A stretch of DNA of 64,000 nt, from positions 112,730 through 176,729 of the forward strand of contig NW_005200793.1 in assembly GCF_000372725.1 (NCBI RefSeq), in the 5' to 3' direction. This document shows positions 9,454-19,800 of the stretch, in pieces. The notes beneath the pieces were generated by a model. It was not told where the DNA came from and made no database searches. It was given only the letters and a program-made list of their open reading frames with translations. Position numbers and translations under genes: made by a program. Source of the DNA: Emiliania huxleyi CCMP1516 (Eukaryota; Haptophyta; Isochrysidales; Noelaerhabdaceae). Position 1 is the stretch's first letter. The number at the start of each line of letters is the position of its first letter.

Positions 9454-10435
9454 GCCATGGTCTGGGGTTTCATCATGCGGGAAGCGAAGCTCGTCTCTGC
9501 TACTGCGGCCGCCTCGATGAAGACGGCCGAGGGAGACAGCTGCGGGATGTGCACGAGGTGGGCCCCGTGCGGCGAGATGAGGACATCCGCCTCGGCGTAG
9601 CGTCTTACCTGGACAGGCGCAGAAGGCACGGACCGCCGGTGCGAGCGCGTGCTGCGAGTTGGGTGCGAGGTCTCCTCACGCCGTTGATGGTCTCCTCTCT
9701 CTTTCCCTCCCTCCCTCCCTCCCTCCCTCCCTCCCTCCCTCCCTCGCTCGCTCGCTCGCTGCTCTCTCTCTCTCGGCTCTCTCTCGGCTCTCCCTCAGCT
9801 CTCTCCTCTACGGTGCACGCCTGGTCACAAAGCGAGTCGGGCCGCTCCGGCAGCCGAACCACCTCGAGGGGAGCCTTTGCAGCCCCGGCAGATCGCAGCA
9901 CGGCGGGAAGGTGCGACCGCAGGGCGGCGATGGTCGCGTTTGACAGACTGCGTCCTCCCACGTGCGGGCCCGGCAGCCGGCACGGGTTCTTGGAGCCGCC
10001 GCCGCCGCGCGGGCGGTCGATGATCCGCACCCGGAGAGGGGCGGAGGGCGGCCGCGAGGAGATGCCGCACCGGCGCCAGACGAGGGCGCGGAACGCTTTG
10101 CCGGTGGCGGCTGTGAAGGTGCCGCGTGTGCCTTGCGGCCGGAAGGACCTCGTCTTGAGGCAGCGCGGCGCGTCGGTCGTCCCAAAATACAGCCTCGCAG
10201 TGGGAAAGGCGTAGGCCAGCAGCTCGCGTGTGAGCGGCAAGGCGTCGTACTGCCACCAGATGATCTCCGGAACGACATATTCCGTAAAGCTGGTCGAGAT
10301 CATAGGATACGTCAGCTCCAGCGTCTGGTGCCCGATGTTGATGACGAATCGCTGCTTGGACGTCGCTCGAGGGAGGCATGCTTTTGTGTAGGGGCAAGGG
10401 ACCGTCCAGCACAACCCAGGGGTAGCCGGTGCCAT
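8955..10435 (-). CDS. GT61-like glycosyltransferase (EOGT/xylosyltransferase family), 3' end unresolved
   Basis: Exons 10435-9821, 9608-9486, 9279-9191 and 9112 downward join in phase with GC-AG introns. Family features: RVRIIDR, then a LP...D...LCDQ segment and the ADVLISPHGAHLVHI motif that marks the nucleotide-sugar site of GT61 enzymes. The last exon reads ...GCLYAAMNCFELAVVRDK and stays open toward the GH43-like gene, whose frame begins within a few tens of bases. I cannot place the stop, so the two may be separate genes or one fusion. The first intron is filled with CCCT and CTCTCGG repeats, the second with a CAGA run. There is no obvious TM anchor at the chosen Met. Likely Golgi/ER enzyme; donor and acceptor unknown. 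Confidence 0.7.
9113..9190 (-). repeat. Introner-like intron of the GT61-like gene
   Basis: A 78-nt GC-AG intron. Its 5' end (GCCGCGAGACGAGCGGAGCGG) is a near copy of the downstream exon start (GCCGCCCGACGAGAGGAGCGG), and its core matches the intron at 8434-8515, ending CGCGTCCCGTAG. Confidence 0.75.
9367..9453 (+). repeat. (CTGT)n microsatellite
   Basis: About twenty near-perfect CTGT units inside the second intron (9280-9485) of the GT61-like gene. Confidence 0.95.
9705..9800 (+). repeat. CCCT/CTCG/CTCTCGG pyrimidine-rich repeat
   Basis: Runs of CCCT, then CTCG, then CTCTCTCGG units inside the first intron (9609-9820) of the GT61-like gene. Confidence 0.9.
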
Positions 10436-11256
10436 CGTCCTCTGGTCGTGAAACTCGGCGGTTGCGAGGTGTGTGTACTTGTTCTAGGTACGTGAAAACC
10501 CGCTGGGACCCGGACGCCAGCACACACGGCTAGATTTCATGGCGGGCCGACTAGGCCCTGGGGTCGGAGTCAGATTCGGTTGGGTGGCCGCGCAGGGCGC
10601 GGGCTTCGCTGCTTTCGGGGTCGGTCAGGGAGGGGTCGGGGCGCTGCGGGGGAGCGCGAGGCGGTGCCGGCCTCCTGGGCCACCCGAGAGGCTTCAGCAT
10701 CTGGGTGCGGCGGCGGCGGGAGGGCGGGCCGGTTGCGGTCGGAAGGAGCTGGGAGGCATTCGCCTTGCGCGGTGGCGGTGGCAGCCGCGCGAGAGAGGGG
10801 CCGGCGGGGAGCTCGGAGGCGGTGTAAGAAGCCGATCCCCGTAGTCCGCCCCGCTCCTCCCCATCGGGCCGCGTGAGCGGCCTCGCCTCGCAGATTCGTT
10901 TTTCGCGCCTGGGTCAGGCGCGCGGGGCATCCCCCGGGTCGCTCGACCAGCGATCCGAAGAGTGGCCGCTAGGAGAGGGAAAGAGCGGGGCCCACGTCTG
11001 TGTCTCTCTCGAGGTTCTCGAGGGGGATATCCTTTGGCCGCGTTGGGTAGCGAGGATTGGTGTATGTCTGTGTCCCTTCCTTTCATATTAACGTCGAAGG
11101 CTAGCTCAAAAAGCTAGTTCCCTTCGAGGCAAGATGCTTGGCACGGACGGTCAAAACTCTCTCGGACGGTGGGCAGGCGCGCGATCTTCGCGGTGCTGCG
11201 AGACAACACATTATCTAGGCACTGCACGGCTCCTCGGGATTTCTGGGGAGTTGGGA

Positions 11257-11330
<74 letters not shown>

Positions 11331-11486
11331 GGAACTTTTGACGGACGACAGGGCTGAGGCATTCTCACAGGAGATTGCGATCTCGTCAAGTTTGCCTGGC
11401 TCTCGCGCACAGCTCGTCACCGACCACGGAGACCTCAATCAGCAATCGATCACTTCGCCTCTGCAGCTAAACTTTGCTGCCACGGC
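10436..11486. other. No convincing gene; includes a (GT)n tract at about 11258-11329
   Basis: Open frames at 10539-10876 and 10694-11086 are Gly/Arg/Ala-rich and typical of GC-rich noncoding DNA. A long GT dinucleotide tract lies 160 bp before the sulfotransferase frame and could be in its leader or promoter. Part of this stretch may hold unseen 5' exons of the GT61-like gene. Confidence 0.5.
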
Positions 11487-12794
11487 ATGGCTGTACATGC
11501 CATCGCTTTAGCGCAGGATTGGCATGCAACAGACCGCACGATCAAGTTCCAGACCACCACCGATCCGGCCGTGCTCGAACGCTTCCCGACCATCTACATC
11601 ATCGGCGTGCAGAAGGCTGCCACGACATCGCTCTCCCACGCGCTGCGCCATGCTGACAACATCGAGACATCCGAGTCAGCCCAGGCTAAGCACTATGCCG
11701 GCGAGACGCACTACATTGCCACCTGCTCATGTAGGAGAGCATGCAGCACAGAAGGGTACGCGAGTCTCTGGCTGAACCAGAGCAAGATGCACGCGGCGTC
11801 ATGGGTAGACTCCGACGGCGACGGTATCGGCGACAACGCCACTCTCAAACTCGACCCGACGCCCAGCACGTTCGCCTCGCCCTCAGGAGCAGCCATCCTT
11901 CTCGCCATCTATCCATCAGAGCTGCTCCCGCGCTGTCGACTCATCGTCGCGCTGCGCGAGCCCGCCAGCCGCATGCTCTCATGGTACAACCACCGGCGGC
12001 GCGATTACTGGATGGCGAGGCCGCCGCTCTCCGAGCCGAGGAGTTTCTGCGCTCGGCCCGACCTGTTCCGCACCACCCAGCAGATGCCAGCGCTCATGGC
12101 CCACGCTGAGCTGAGAGGAGAACGGTTCTTCCCGAGCTTCGACACGACGGCGGCCTGCTGGCTCGAATGGTACAGCAACGTGTCGTCCGCCTTCCTGCGG
12201 CAATGGGGGCTGCCCGAAGAGAGCAGCCCGACAGGGATGGCGTACACCAACCCGCTGCTCACGGGGCACTACGCGTCCCATCTGCGGCGTTGGACGTCGA
12301 CGGGGTGGCCACGCTCGCAGCTCCTCGTGGTGGGCTTTGCGGAGCTGGTCGACCCGGACTCGGACGCCCCGCAGCGCGTCGTCGAGTTTGCGGGCGCCCG
12401 TGGCTACACGCCGCCCAAGCTGTACGACTACAATCGGGGTACATCGGTCCCGGCGCACGCCGTCAGCAAGTGGTGGGGGAGGGTGCCACCGGCGGGCCTC
12501 GCGTCAAAGCAGGCGAGAATGTGCTGCGAGACATGGGAGCAGCTGAGCCGCCACTACGCCGAGCCCAACAATCGGCTCTATGAGCAGCTCGCGGCCGATC
12601 GAAGTGCCGGCACCGCGCCGCCGATGGAGGCGCGGCTGGCGAAGTTCGAGGCGCCGCCGTGCGATGCGAGCTGCACGTCGACGGACGCTGGACGGGTACA
12701 AGATGCACCCCTACCGCCTGCCGCTGCGCTCGAAACGTGGCCTGTGTACTCGAGGAGACCACCTCGTGTGTGTGGAGAAGTAACCTACCTTTAG
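11487..12794 (+). CDS. Sulfotransferase family protein
   Basis: A 435-aa frame with both PAPS-binding signatures of Golgi-type sulfotransferases: the 5'-phosphosulfate loop (IYIIGVQKAATTSLSHAL, residues 36-53) and the 3'-phosphate motif (CRLIVALREPASRMLSWYNHRR region, residues 150-171). It should move sulfate from PAPS to a carbohydrate or tyrosine acceptor, plausibly a cell-surface polysaccharide. No TM segment lies upstream of the 5' loop in this frame, so a 5' exon with the anchor may be missing. The last ~30 codons run into a short dispersed motif (GTGTGTGGAGAAGTAACC), so the natural C-terminus may be earlier, after an unseen intron near 12690. Confidence 0.82.
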   Translation: MAVHAIALAQDWHATDRTIKFQTTTDPAVLERFPTIYIIGVQKAATTSLSHALRHADNIETSESAQAKHYAGETHYIATCSCRRACSTEGYASLWLNQSKMHAASWVDSDGDGIGDNATLKLDPTPSTFASPSGAAILLAIYPSELLPRCRLIVALREPASRMLSWYNHRRRDYWMARPPLSEPRSFCARPDLFRTTQQMPALMAHAELRGERFFPSFDTTAACWLEWYSNVSSAFLRQWGLPEESSPTGMAYTNPLLTGHYASHLRRWTSTGWPRSQLLVVGFAELVDPDSDAPQRVVEFAGARGYTPPKLYDYNRGTSVPAHAVSKWWGRVPPAGLASKQARMCCETWEQLSRHYAEPNNRLYEQLAADRSAGTAPPMEARLAKFEAPPCDASCTSTDAGRVQDAPLPPAAALETWPVYSRRPPRVCGEVTYL

Positions 12795-12796
12795 CT
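12755..12796 (+). repeat. Dispersed GTGTGTGGAGAAG-TTACC motif, copy 1
   Basis: GAGACCACCTCGTGTGTGTG followed by GAGAAGTAACCTACC; related copies at 30470-30513 and 55570-55618. Each copy lies at or near the 3' end of a coding segment. Confidence 0.7.
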
Positions 12797-13036
12797 TCAA
12801 ACATGCGCGAAAACGATAGAAGGTTCGAACGTGACACGCAAAAAGCGCGGATTGCCTTGCGCCGAGCCCTATGTGCCCTTCCTGCGCAGCACAACTCCTT
12901 GAGTTTCCTCCGTCTCACCAGGCACGAACCTCTGTGTACTCTGTGTCGCCGCCGTCGCTGCGTCGCCGCCGTCGCTGCGTTACTGCCTCGCGCCTCCCCG
13001 AATCACCACGGTCGGACACGCATCGCCCACGTTTCC

Positions 13037-16000
13037 ATGCCTCGCTTGCCACAGTCGTCGCCGATCGCCGTGCTTTTCTTCACAGTCGGTGTCCATTCCA
13101 AGTACTGCACATCTAACGCACCGAGCCCAGGTAGTGAGATGGCATCGTTGGGGTTCGACCGATGTCTGACTCAGTCTCTCGTTGACGCATGGAACCGAAA
13201 CGACGAACCGTTCATCCGCGAGCCTCTCACGTTGCCAACGAACCTGACCAACATCACCTACAAGGGCGTTTCTATGCCGCTGAAGGTGGGGACATGCGCC
13301 TCGTGGGCCGCTGGCTACACGCTCACGGCTAGCATCATTGATATTCTGCTCCGGGAAGTCCTCGGCATTCAGACCTCCCTTGTGTGCACGTTTGGTGCGC
13401 AGCACGCCATCCGCATGGTTGGTGGCTGCTCAAACCCTTTCGACGTCTACGGCAACTGCACGACGAGCTCTGGCGACCCGGAACTCGACCCACCGCTCGC
13501 CATGATCCTTGGAGAGACTTGGATTACGAGCCCCGAGGCGTGGGAAACTGCGTCGTCACTGGTCAACATCCTTGGACAAATCGGCTACTATTATGAAGAC
13601 GGTGTCTATGTAAAGGAGGAGCTAGCAGATGCAGCACTTGCCAACAACGTGATGCTTGCTTGGTGGGAGAGTTACGTTGCGCCTACCAACTACAGTCCTG
13701 GTGCCCGCGCCGAACCCAGCGAGTGGTTCGATGATTACACGACCGTCACGGACGACATTAGGAACTACTCGGGCCGCGTCGGCGTGCAAGAAGAGCCGGC
13801 ATGTGGACTCGATGTGGTGGTGTTAGAGCGCGACCTCCTCCCAAACGGGTTTAACTGTAGCGAGGGCTGGTACTTCACCTCCCACTGTGCAGCGGACAAG
13901 TCCAAGTGCGTTCCTGTGGTGCTCATGATGTATGGACATATGGGTCTCAACTTTATCCGCCATGCAGAAGAATTCGGGTACAGATATGCAATCACGTGGT
14001 TCAATTGGCCGCACAGTCTCGACTGGGGCGTGCAGTCTGACAAACGCTTCCTCTTGTTCTGTTCAAGCATGCTCACCGTCTGTCAGGAGCGGAACCTCAA
14101 AATGGTCTGGGCAGGAAAGCACCACCCGCAGTACCGTCAGAACTTCATCAGCAGCTTGTACAAAACGACGTGGCCAAAGTTGCAGACGGTGCAGCCCAAG
14201 GCGTACAACTTGCTCAACCGGATGATCATCGACGAGGAGGACCACACACCAGGTACCTCAGTAGTCGCGACCAACTTGCGCGCGAACATGTCAGAATCAG
14301 CCGCCTTTGGCGGTGCCGCGTGCGACTGGGTAAAAGCCCATCGTGAGGACTGGATCAAGTGGGTCGACCGCGTCTGCACTCCTGGCTTCGAATTCCGGCG
14401 CTTTTCCGGGCGTTGCGAGATGTGTGTCCCTGGCACTTACTCGCCTGATGGCGAGCCATGTGATGAATGCGTGGATGGGCGGGAAGCGCTCGATTACGGC
14501 CAGGACAGGTGCAAACCACCTTGTCCCGGTGGAGAATGGAGGGAGGGTTCAGCGACTGCTTGCTCAGCCTGTCCAGCGGGAACAAGTCGTGACCCTGCAT
14601 CTGACAGTCACGGGTGAGCCGCCAACGACAAAAGCATCCTGTCCCCCCCCCACCCACCCCCCTCTCCCACCCCTCCCACCCGCCCGGCACAGGTGCCAAT
14701 GTCTGCCTCCGGGGACCTTCAGCGACACCGAGGGCGCCGCCACATGCAAGCGCTGTGCTATTGGAGAGTTCCAGTCCCGCAATGGAAGCACGGTATGCTC
14801 TGCTTGCCCCGACAGCATGACCACCCTTTTCGCCGGAAGTCGTTCGGAGGCTGACTGCATGTGCAAGGCTGGGAGAGAGTTCAACTCCGACAAGTCTGCT
14901 TGCGTCGAGTGCGGACTGTTCACTACCGCAAGGGAAGGGGACAACCAATGTTCCATTGATGGCGCCTCTGTGGCCGGGCTTGTCGGCAGCATTTTGGGAG
15001 CCCTCGCGCTCATTCCACTCGTCGCCCTTCTCCTCCGTCGCCTCCGAATGCTGGAGCGAGCGCTCGCGGATGCGGCGCTCGAGATGCAGGACGCGCAGTG
15101 CATGTTTGTCTTCGTCAAGGCGGAGGTGATCCGCTCTGGCCAATACGAGGCGGCCGGCTATGTGACCCTACCACGGCTGCAGGAGATTGAGGCAAAACAT
15201 CCAGAGTGGGTGCGAAGGCAGCGATTGCAGCGCCACCTCGCCTTCGGGCGTCACGAGTACCGCGACCGCATCCTCGCCGTGAGCCACCGCTGGGAGCAGC
15301 CCGACGCGCCAGACGCGAGCGGAGCGCATATCAGGGCCATTCGCGAGCACTTGCAAGCTTGCCCCTCGATCGAGCTCGTCTGGTATGACTTTTGGTGCGC
15401 CTCCGCCACCCCCCCCCCCCCCCTGCCGCACTGGACGCATCCGGTATGACGTATGATTGATTTGCCATAGGTGCATGCCACAGGGGAAGAAGACGCCACC
15501 TGAGAAAATTCGCTTCAAACGGATGCTGCAGAACATCAACCTACTCTACCTCGGCTCGTCGGTCCTCATCCTGCAAGAGCTGTCCTACATGTCCCGCTTC
15601 TGGCGCGCGCCCCCCCCCCTCTTCCCGGCCGCACAACTCAATATCTTGCGCACTCGCCCCTAATCTCGGACCATCTCCTTGCTCGCGTAGGACCCAGTTC
15701 GAGGCGTGGTGTTCGATGCAGGAGGCGTCCGAAGAGGGACTCCGGCCGGCCCCTGCTGCGCGGCGACGTTGTACTGTTGTGCCCATCCTCCAGGCTACAG
15801 ATATCATGGCCGCCGAGCTCGTGCGAATGTGGGCAGGCTAGTATGCTTGCCTAGTATAAGCTTTGCGCACGCATCGGTCTCTCTAAGGTGCTGCGTGTTT
15901 TTAGGTCGGAGCGTGGATGAGGCCATCGAGACGCTGGCGAGCCCTGACGTGACTGTCACCAATCAGAGCGACAAGGAGCTGCAGCTCTACAAGCTGCGCG

Positions 16001-16089
16001 AGCTCGACTCCTTGGTGTTGGAGGCTGTCCAGCAGTGCATGGGCGGCCATGGCCAAGGCAAGGACAGGTCCTTTAAGGAGACGATGTGA
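13037..16089 (+). CDS. Receptor-like protein: solute-binding domain, Cys-rich ephrin-receptor-like region, TM helix, HET-like domain
   Basis: Exons 13037-14613, 14693-15394, 15471-15602, 15691-15836 and 15905-16089 close in phase to 913 aa. After a hydrophobic N-terminus comes a region (about residues 30-460) resembling ABC-type substrate-binding proteins of the glycine-betaine kind (KVGTCASWAAGYTL..., ILGETWITSPEAWE). Cys-rich GCC2/ephrin-receptor-like repeats follow (CVPGTYSPDGEPCDEC, CLPPGTFSDTEGAATCKRC). One TM helix (near 617-640, VAGLVGSILGALALIPLVALLL) leads to a cytosolic region with ILAVSHRWE...VWYDFWCMPQG...NLLYLGSSVLIL...SRFWTQFEAWCSMQ, a HET-like domain common in protists. Two introns have GT and two GC donors. 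The order implies ligand sensing outside and signalling inside; the ligand is unknown. The binding-protein assignment is by motif feel and less certain than the Cys-rich and HET-like parts. Confidence 0.75.
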
Positions 16090-16853
16090 GGCTTTGAAAC
16101 AGAGCTAGGGCTGTCGAGGCCTACCCATCCATGTGTGTGTGTGCCATCCATGAGCTTTTTTGAGGATGTCGTGTAGCAGTAGAGTGTCGAGTAGACTGAT
16201 CAGTGGACCGTATAGTAGAGAGTGTTGTCACGACGAGACCGCAGCGGCGCGTAGGCTGGCTGAGGAGGAGGCGGGATTGTTGAGCCGATTCATCAGCGAC
16301 GGGGGCGCCATCGTCCGATTCGCGTCGCCCATCGAGCTCACGCGGCGCTGATCGTCACGAGCGGGGGCAGTTCATCGGAGGGAAGGACGGACGCAACAAA
16401 AAACTTGTTGTTGTTTTAGTTTTTATCACCATCCGCGTGCCGTCATCTCGTGTCTCGCGGCCGGGCGGATGGCTGGTACATAGCCATCGCAGCCATCGGC
16501 CGGAGGACGGATGCTGTAGTTTCAGCCATGCGAATTAAGAAGGATGGCTGGAAGCTAGATCTCAGCCATCGGGTGGGAGATCATCTAAGCACAGGATGGC
16601 TGTGAAAGAGGGAGCGCAGCCATCCCACTTGGTTGCCGACGACACGGGTTCCGGCTCCTTGCCGCCTGGGGATTGCCGCCGGCAGGGGGCTGGGGCCGCC
16701 GTCACTGCGGCAGCAAGATGCGAGTGCTCTCCCCACGGGGGGAGAGGGCGGCGGCGGCCGACAGCCGCCGCGCAGTGCCGGCGTGGGTGAGGGATGGCCT
16801 TCTCTGCAGCGTCCTCGCGCGGGGCGAGCGAAGGGCGGGCTCCGTGTCGACGC
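16090..16853. repeat. Intergenic stretch with a cluster of GGATGGCTG/CAGCCATC palindromic motifs (16468-16628)
   Basis: At least three GATGGCTG and four CAGCCATS motifs alternate within 160 bp, able to pair with one another as several hairpins. A GTTGTTGTTTTAG/AAAAAACTTGTTG stretch lies just upstream. The remaining sequence up to 16853 shows no gene. It lies between two converging genes and may be 3' UTR. Confidence 0.65.
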
Positions 16854-19800
16854 CTAGTGGACGATGAGTAGCTGTGAGCAGCAGGCGCCGCCTACCCACG
16901 AGGCGAGGGCTCCCGTCTCGACGCCTCCCTTGCGCTGCTCAACGGCCGGGCAGACGTACTCGTCCACCGAGTTGAGGTCGAGCGCCTGTTCACAGCGGGA
17001 CGCGTGAAGAGGCGCCCAGTCACAGCCCCCGAGCCGCACCACCGACCGCCGGCCAGGCGCCTCTTGGAAGCGGCGCCCCCCCGCGCCAGAGTCCTCCGAC
17101 TCCTCGTCCCGCGAGAAGAAGAGCGCCTGCAGCAGCCGGCCGAAGACGAGGTAGCAGAGCAGCACGCCAAACGCGTAGAAGAAGGGGGTCATCTCCCCGA
17201 GGTCGTCGCTCGCCGCGGCGGCGGCCGCCGCCTCGCAGTCCACTGCCACGCCTCCGAACACTTCGTCGAGGAAGCCTCGCTCCTCGCCGCTAGCCCGCTG
17301 AGAGCACGTGGCGTACGCCCTCGCACGTTCGACGGCGTGGCTGCGCTCCGCGTAAAAGATGGGTGCCATCGTAACGTGCAGGAAGAGGAGGGCCTGCAGG
17401 AAGACGCGAGACCGCTTGGCCAGGTCGTCGTCGTGGGCACTCGGCCGCGCGTACACCTTGATGAGCATGAACTTTTGCACGGCGGCGGAGAGGAGCAGCG
17501 AAGTGCCGCCAATGAAGTAGAGGATCGGGGCCTAGGGGAGATCGCCCCAGATCGCCCGAGACTTACCGAGATTACCCATCAATCCTAGGGATGGGGCGCC
17601 GCGGGCGCAAAGACAAGCACCACCGCCGCCATCTTGAGCATGTGTGCGTACCTGTGACTCAGCCAACCCTCGGTCAGACGAACACCACCGCCGCCGTCTC
17701 GAGCGCGCGCGCGTACCGGTCGGCGAAGCGCCACACCGGCGGCTCGTAGAGGGCCTACTCAATTACTTCTTAATTAATCACCGTTGGTTAATTAAGTACC
17801 GCACCGGCGGCTCGTAGAGGGCGTTGATGCTCCGCTGCGCGCGCTTGAAGCGGGCGAGGGCCCGCATAGCGACGACCCTGCACAGCGTGACCACCTCCGA
17901 GAAGAGGACGAGCAGCACGATGTCCGTGATTGCGATCACCACCATCTGCGTCACCACCCCCGACTCGCCGTACCAGTCGAAGCCGTAGAGGCGGGTCACC
18001 AGCTCGCCGGTCACCTGTCGGAAGGTGGCCTGGGCGGCGCCGAAAGCGGCGGAGGCGCACTGAGCGACGTGCTGGAACGGCTCGCTCAGCGAGGTCGGCT
18101 CCTCCCTCAGCTCGTCATGCAGCATCGCCGCGCACAGCCGCACCGCCCCCTCCACCGACTCGTCGCCTGTGGTGGAGGGGTGGCCGATGGCTCACGCGTG
18201 CGCCGCTCGCTGACACTATTCGCTGTCACTCCCTTCCCCTCCGACACCTGAGGAGAGGGCGTGCTTCGTCGAGTTGAGGAGCAGCGCGGTGTACCCCTCC
18301 CCGTCGGGCAGCGGCGAGTGGACGAGCAGCATGAGCAGCACGTAGTTGAAGATGTAGACGCTCGCCGAGGTGACCTGGTAATGAATTAATCAACGGTAAT
18401 TATTAATTAAGCAGTTGAAGATGTAGACTCGCCGAGGTGACCATCGTCTTGAGCTCCATCGCGCTCCACGAGCCCGGCTTCTCGAGCTCGACAAGGAAGC
18501 CGAGCCCGACGCGAGCGCCGACGTTGAGGCCGACGATGGTGCCTGATCACAGCTGTAGGTGTGACGAGACGCCGTTCACACTCACACCACCCCCGCCCGT
18601 CGACGACGGTGCCCGAGATGAGGATGACGAGGCTCTTCTCCGTGTCGATGCCCGGGATGCCGGTCAGCCGCGCGGAGACCCAGTCCACCAGCGGGTGCAG
18701 CAGCGCGTCAACGGTGTCGTCGCCGTCGGCGTGCAGCGACGCCGCCGTCTGCCTGATACGTGGTTCATCGCGGTGAGGCACTGGCGAGTGAACTACTCTC
18801 GGCTGCCGGCGGGCTGCATCTTGATCTCGGTCATGGTCAGGACGATGTTGAGGGTGAGCATGATCGAGATGACGATGACTGCCCAGTTGACGAGCGGCAT
18901 CACCCAGCGCCGAAAGGTGGAGCCCTGGGACGGCCAAGGCCTGGGGTCAGGATTCGGGCTGGGGCTGCAGGTCAGACTCGAGTCAGGGGCGCCTCGTACG
19001 GGAGGTTCTTCCAGATCAGGTCGGTCGGATCCGGAGCGCGGTGCACGCGCAAGTAGCCGGCGTACCTCGCCACCCTCTCCCCGTCCCTGCCGAAGCAGCC
19101 AGGAGGGCGGAGAGGGTACCCGGCGAGCTTGGCGTACCCCATGCCCAGCGCAGCGCCGCCCGCAGCGCCGAACAGCCAGCCAGAGTCCATGCCGAAGGCG
19201 CACGCGGCGACGGCGCCGAAGACAAGGCCGAGCAGCGTGCAGATGACGGCCTCGGGGTGGTCGAGCATCCGGAGCCGCCGGAGGCGGTAGCCCAAGCCGA
19301 GCGGGTCGCAGCCGCCAAAGAGCAAACCTGCTCACAGCTTTCAAGGTGAAGAGACGCCGTTCACAGGCCGAGTGCTTGCATTCAGCAGAGAGCGGGCCCG
19401 CGGTGCCACAGATCACGCCGCCCAAGTTGGCGAGGTGAGAGGGGGAGAGGCCTGGAAAGAAGCCGGCGAGGAGGGCGGAGGAGGGGCCGAAGTAGACCCC
19501 CGCAAGCGTGAAGGGGCCGAGGAAGAGCAGCGCGCACACCCAGGAGCCGAGCCGCTCCCACGGCCGCCACGCAGAGCGCGACTGCTCTGCGTCTCCCGCG
19601 TACCGGAAGGTGACGAAGCACCGGTCCCCCACCGCCACCGACGAGGCCACGCCGACGCCCGCGCCTCGAGCCGCCACGCTCGACCATCCGCTGGCGCCGC
19701 TGCCACAGCCGCGCGCGCCGCCGCACTCCCCTCCCCGCCCACCCGCCGCTCCGCCGGCGGCAGACGCATCTCCCCCTGCACCGCAGCCGCTTCCGCCGCC

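Noticed and set aside
10694..11086. Possible Arg-rich protein on the minus strand
   Set aside because: Composition is that of GC-rich noncoding DNA, with no domain or upstream signal.
11258..11329. GT tract as a telomere or regulatory switch
   Set aside because: A plain dinucleotide microsatellite, with no evidence of function.
16160..16351. Small 63-aa frame after the receptor gene
   Set aside because: No homology-like features; probably 3' UTR.
19328..19364. A 37-nt ultrashort intron beginning GTGAACGG
   Set aside because: A 70-nt GC-AG intron gives the same phase and matches the length and layout of sibling introns; the hairpin is its core.
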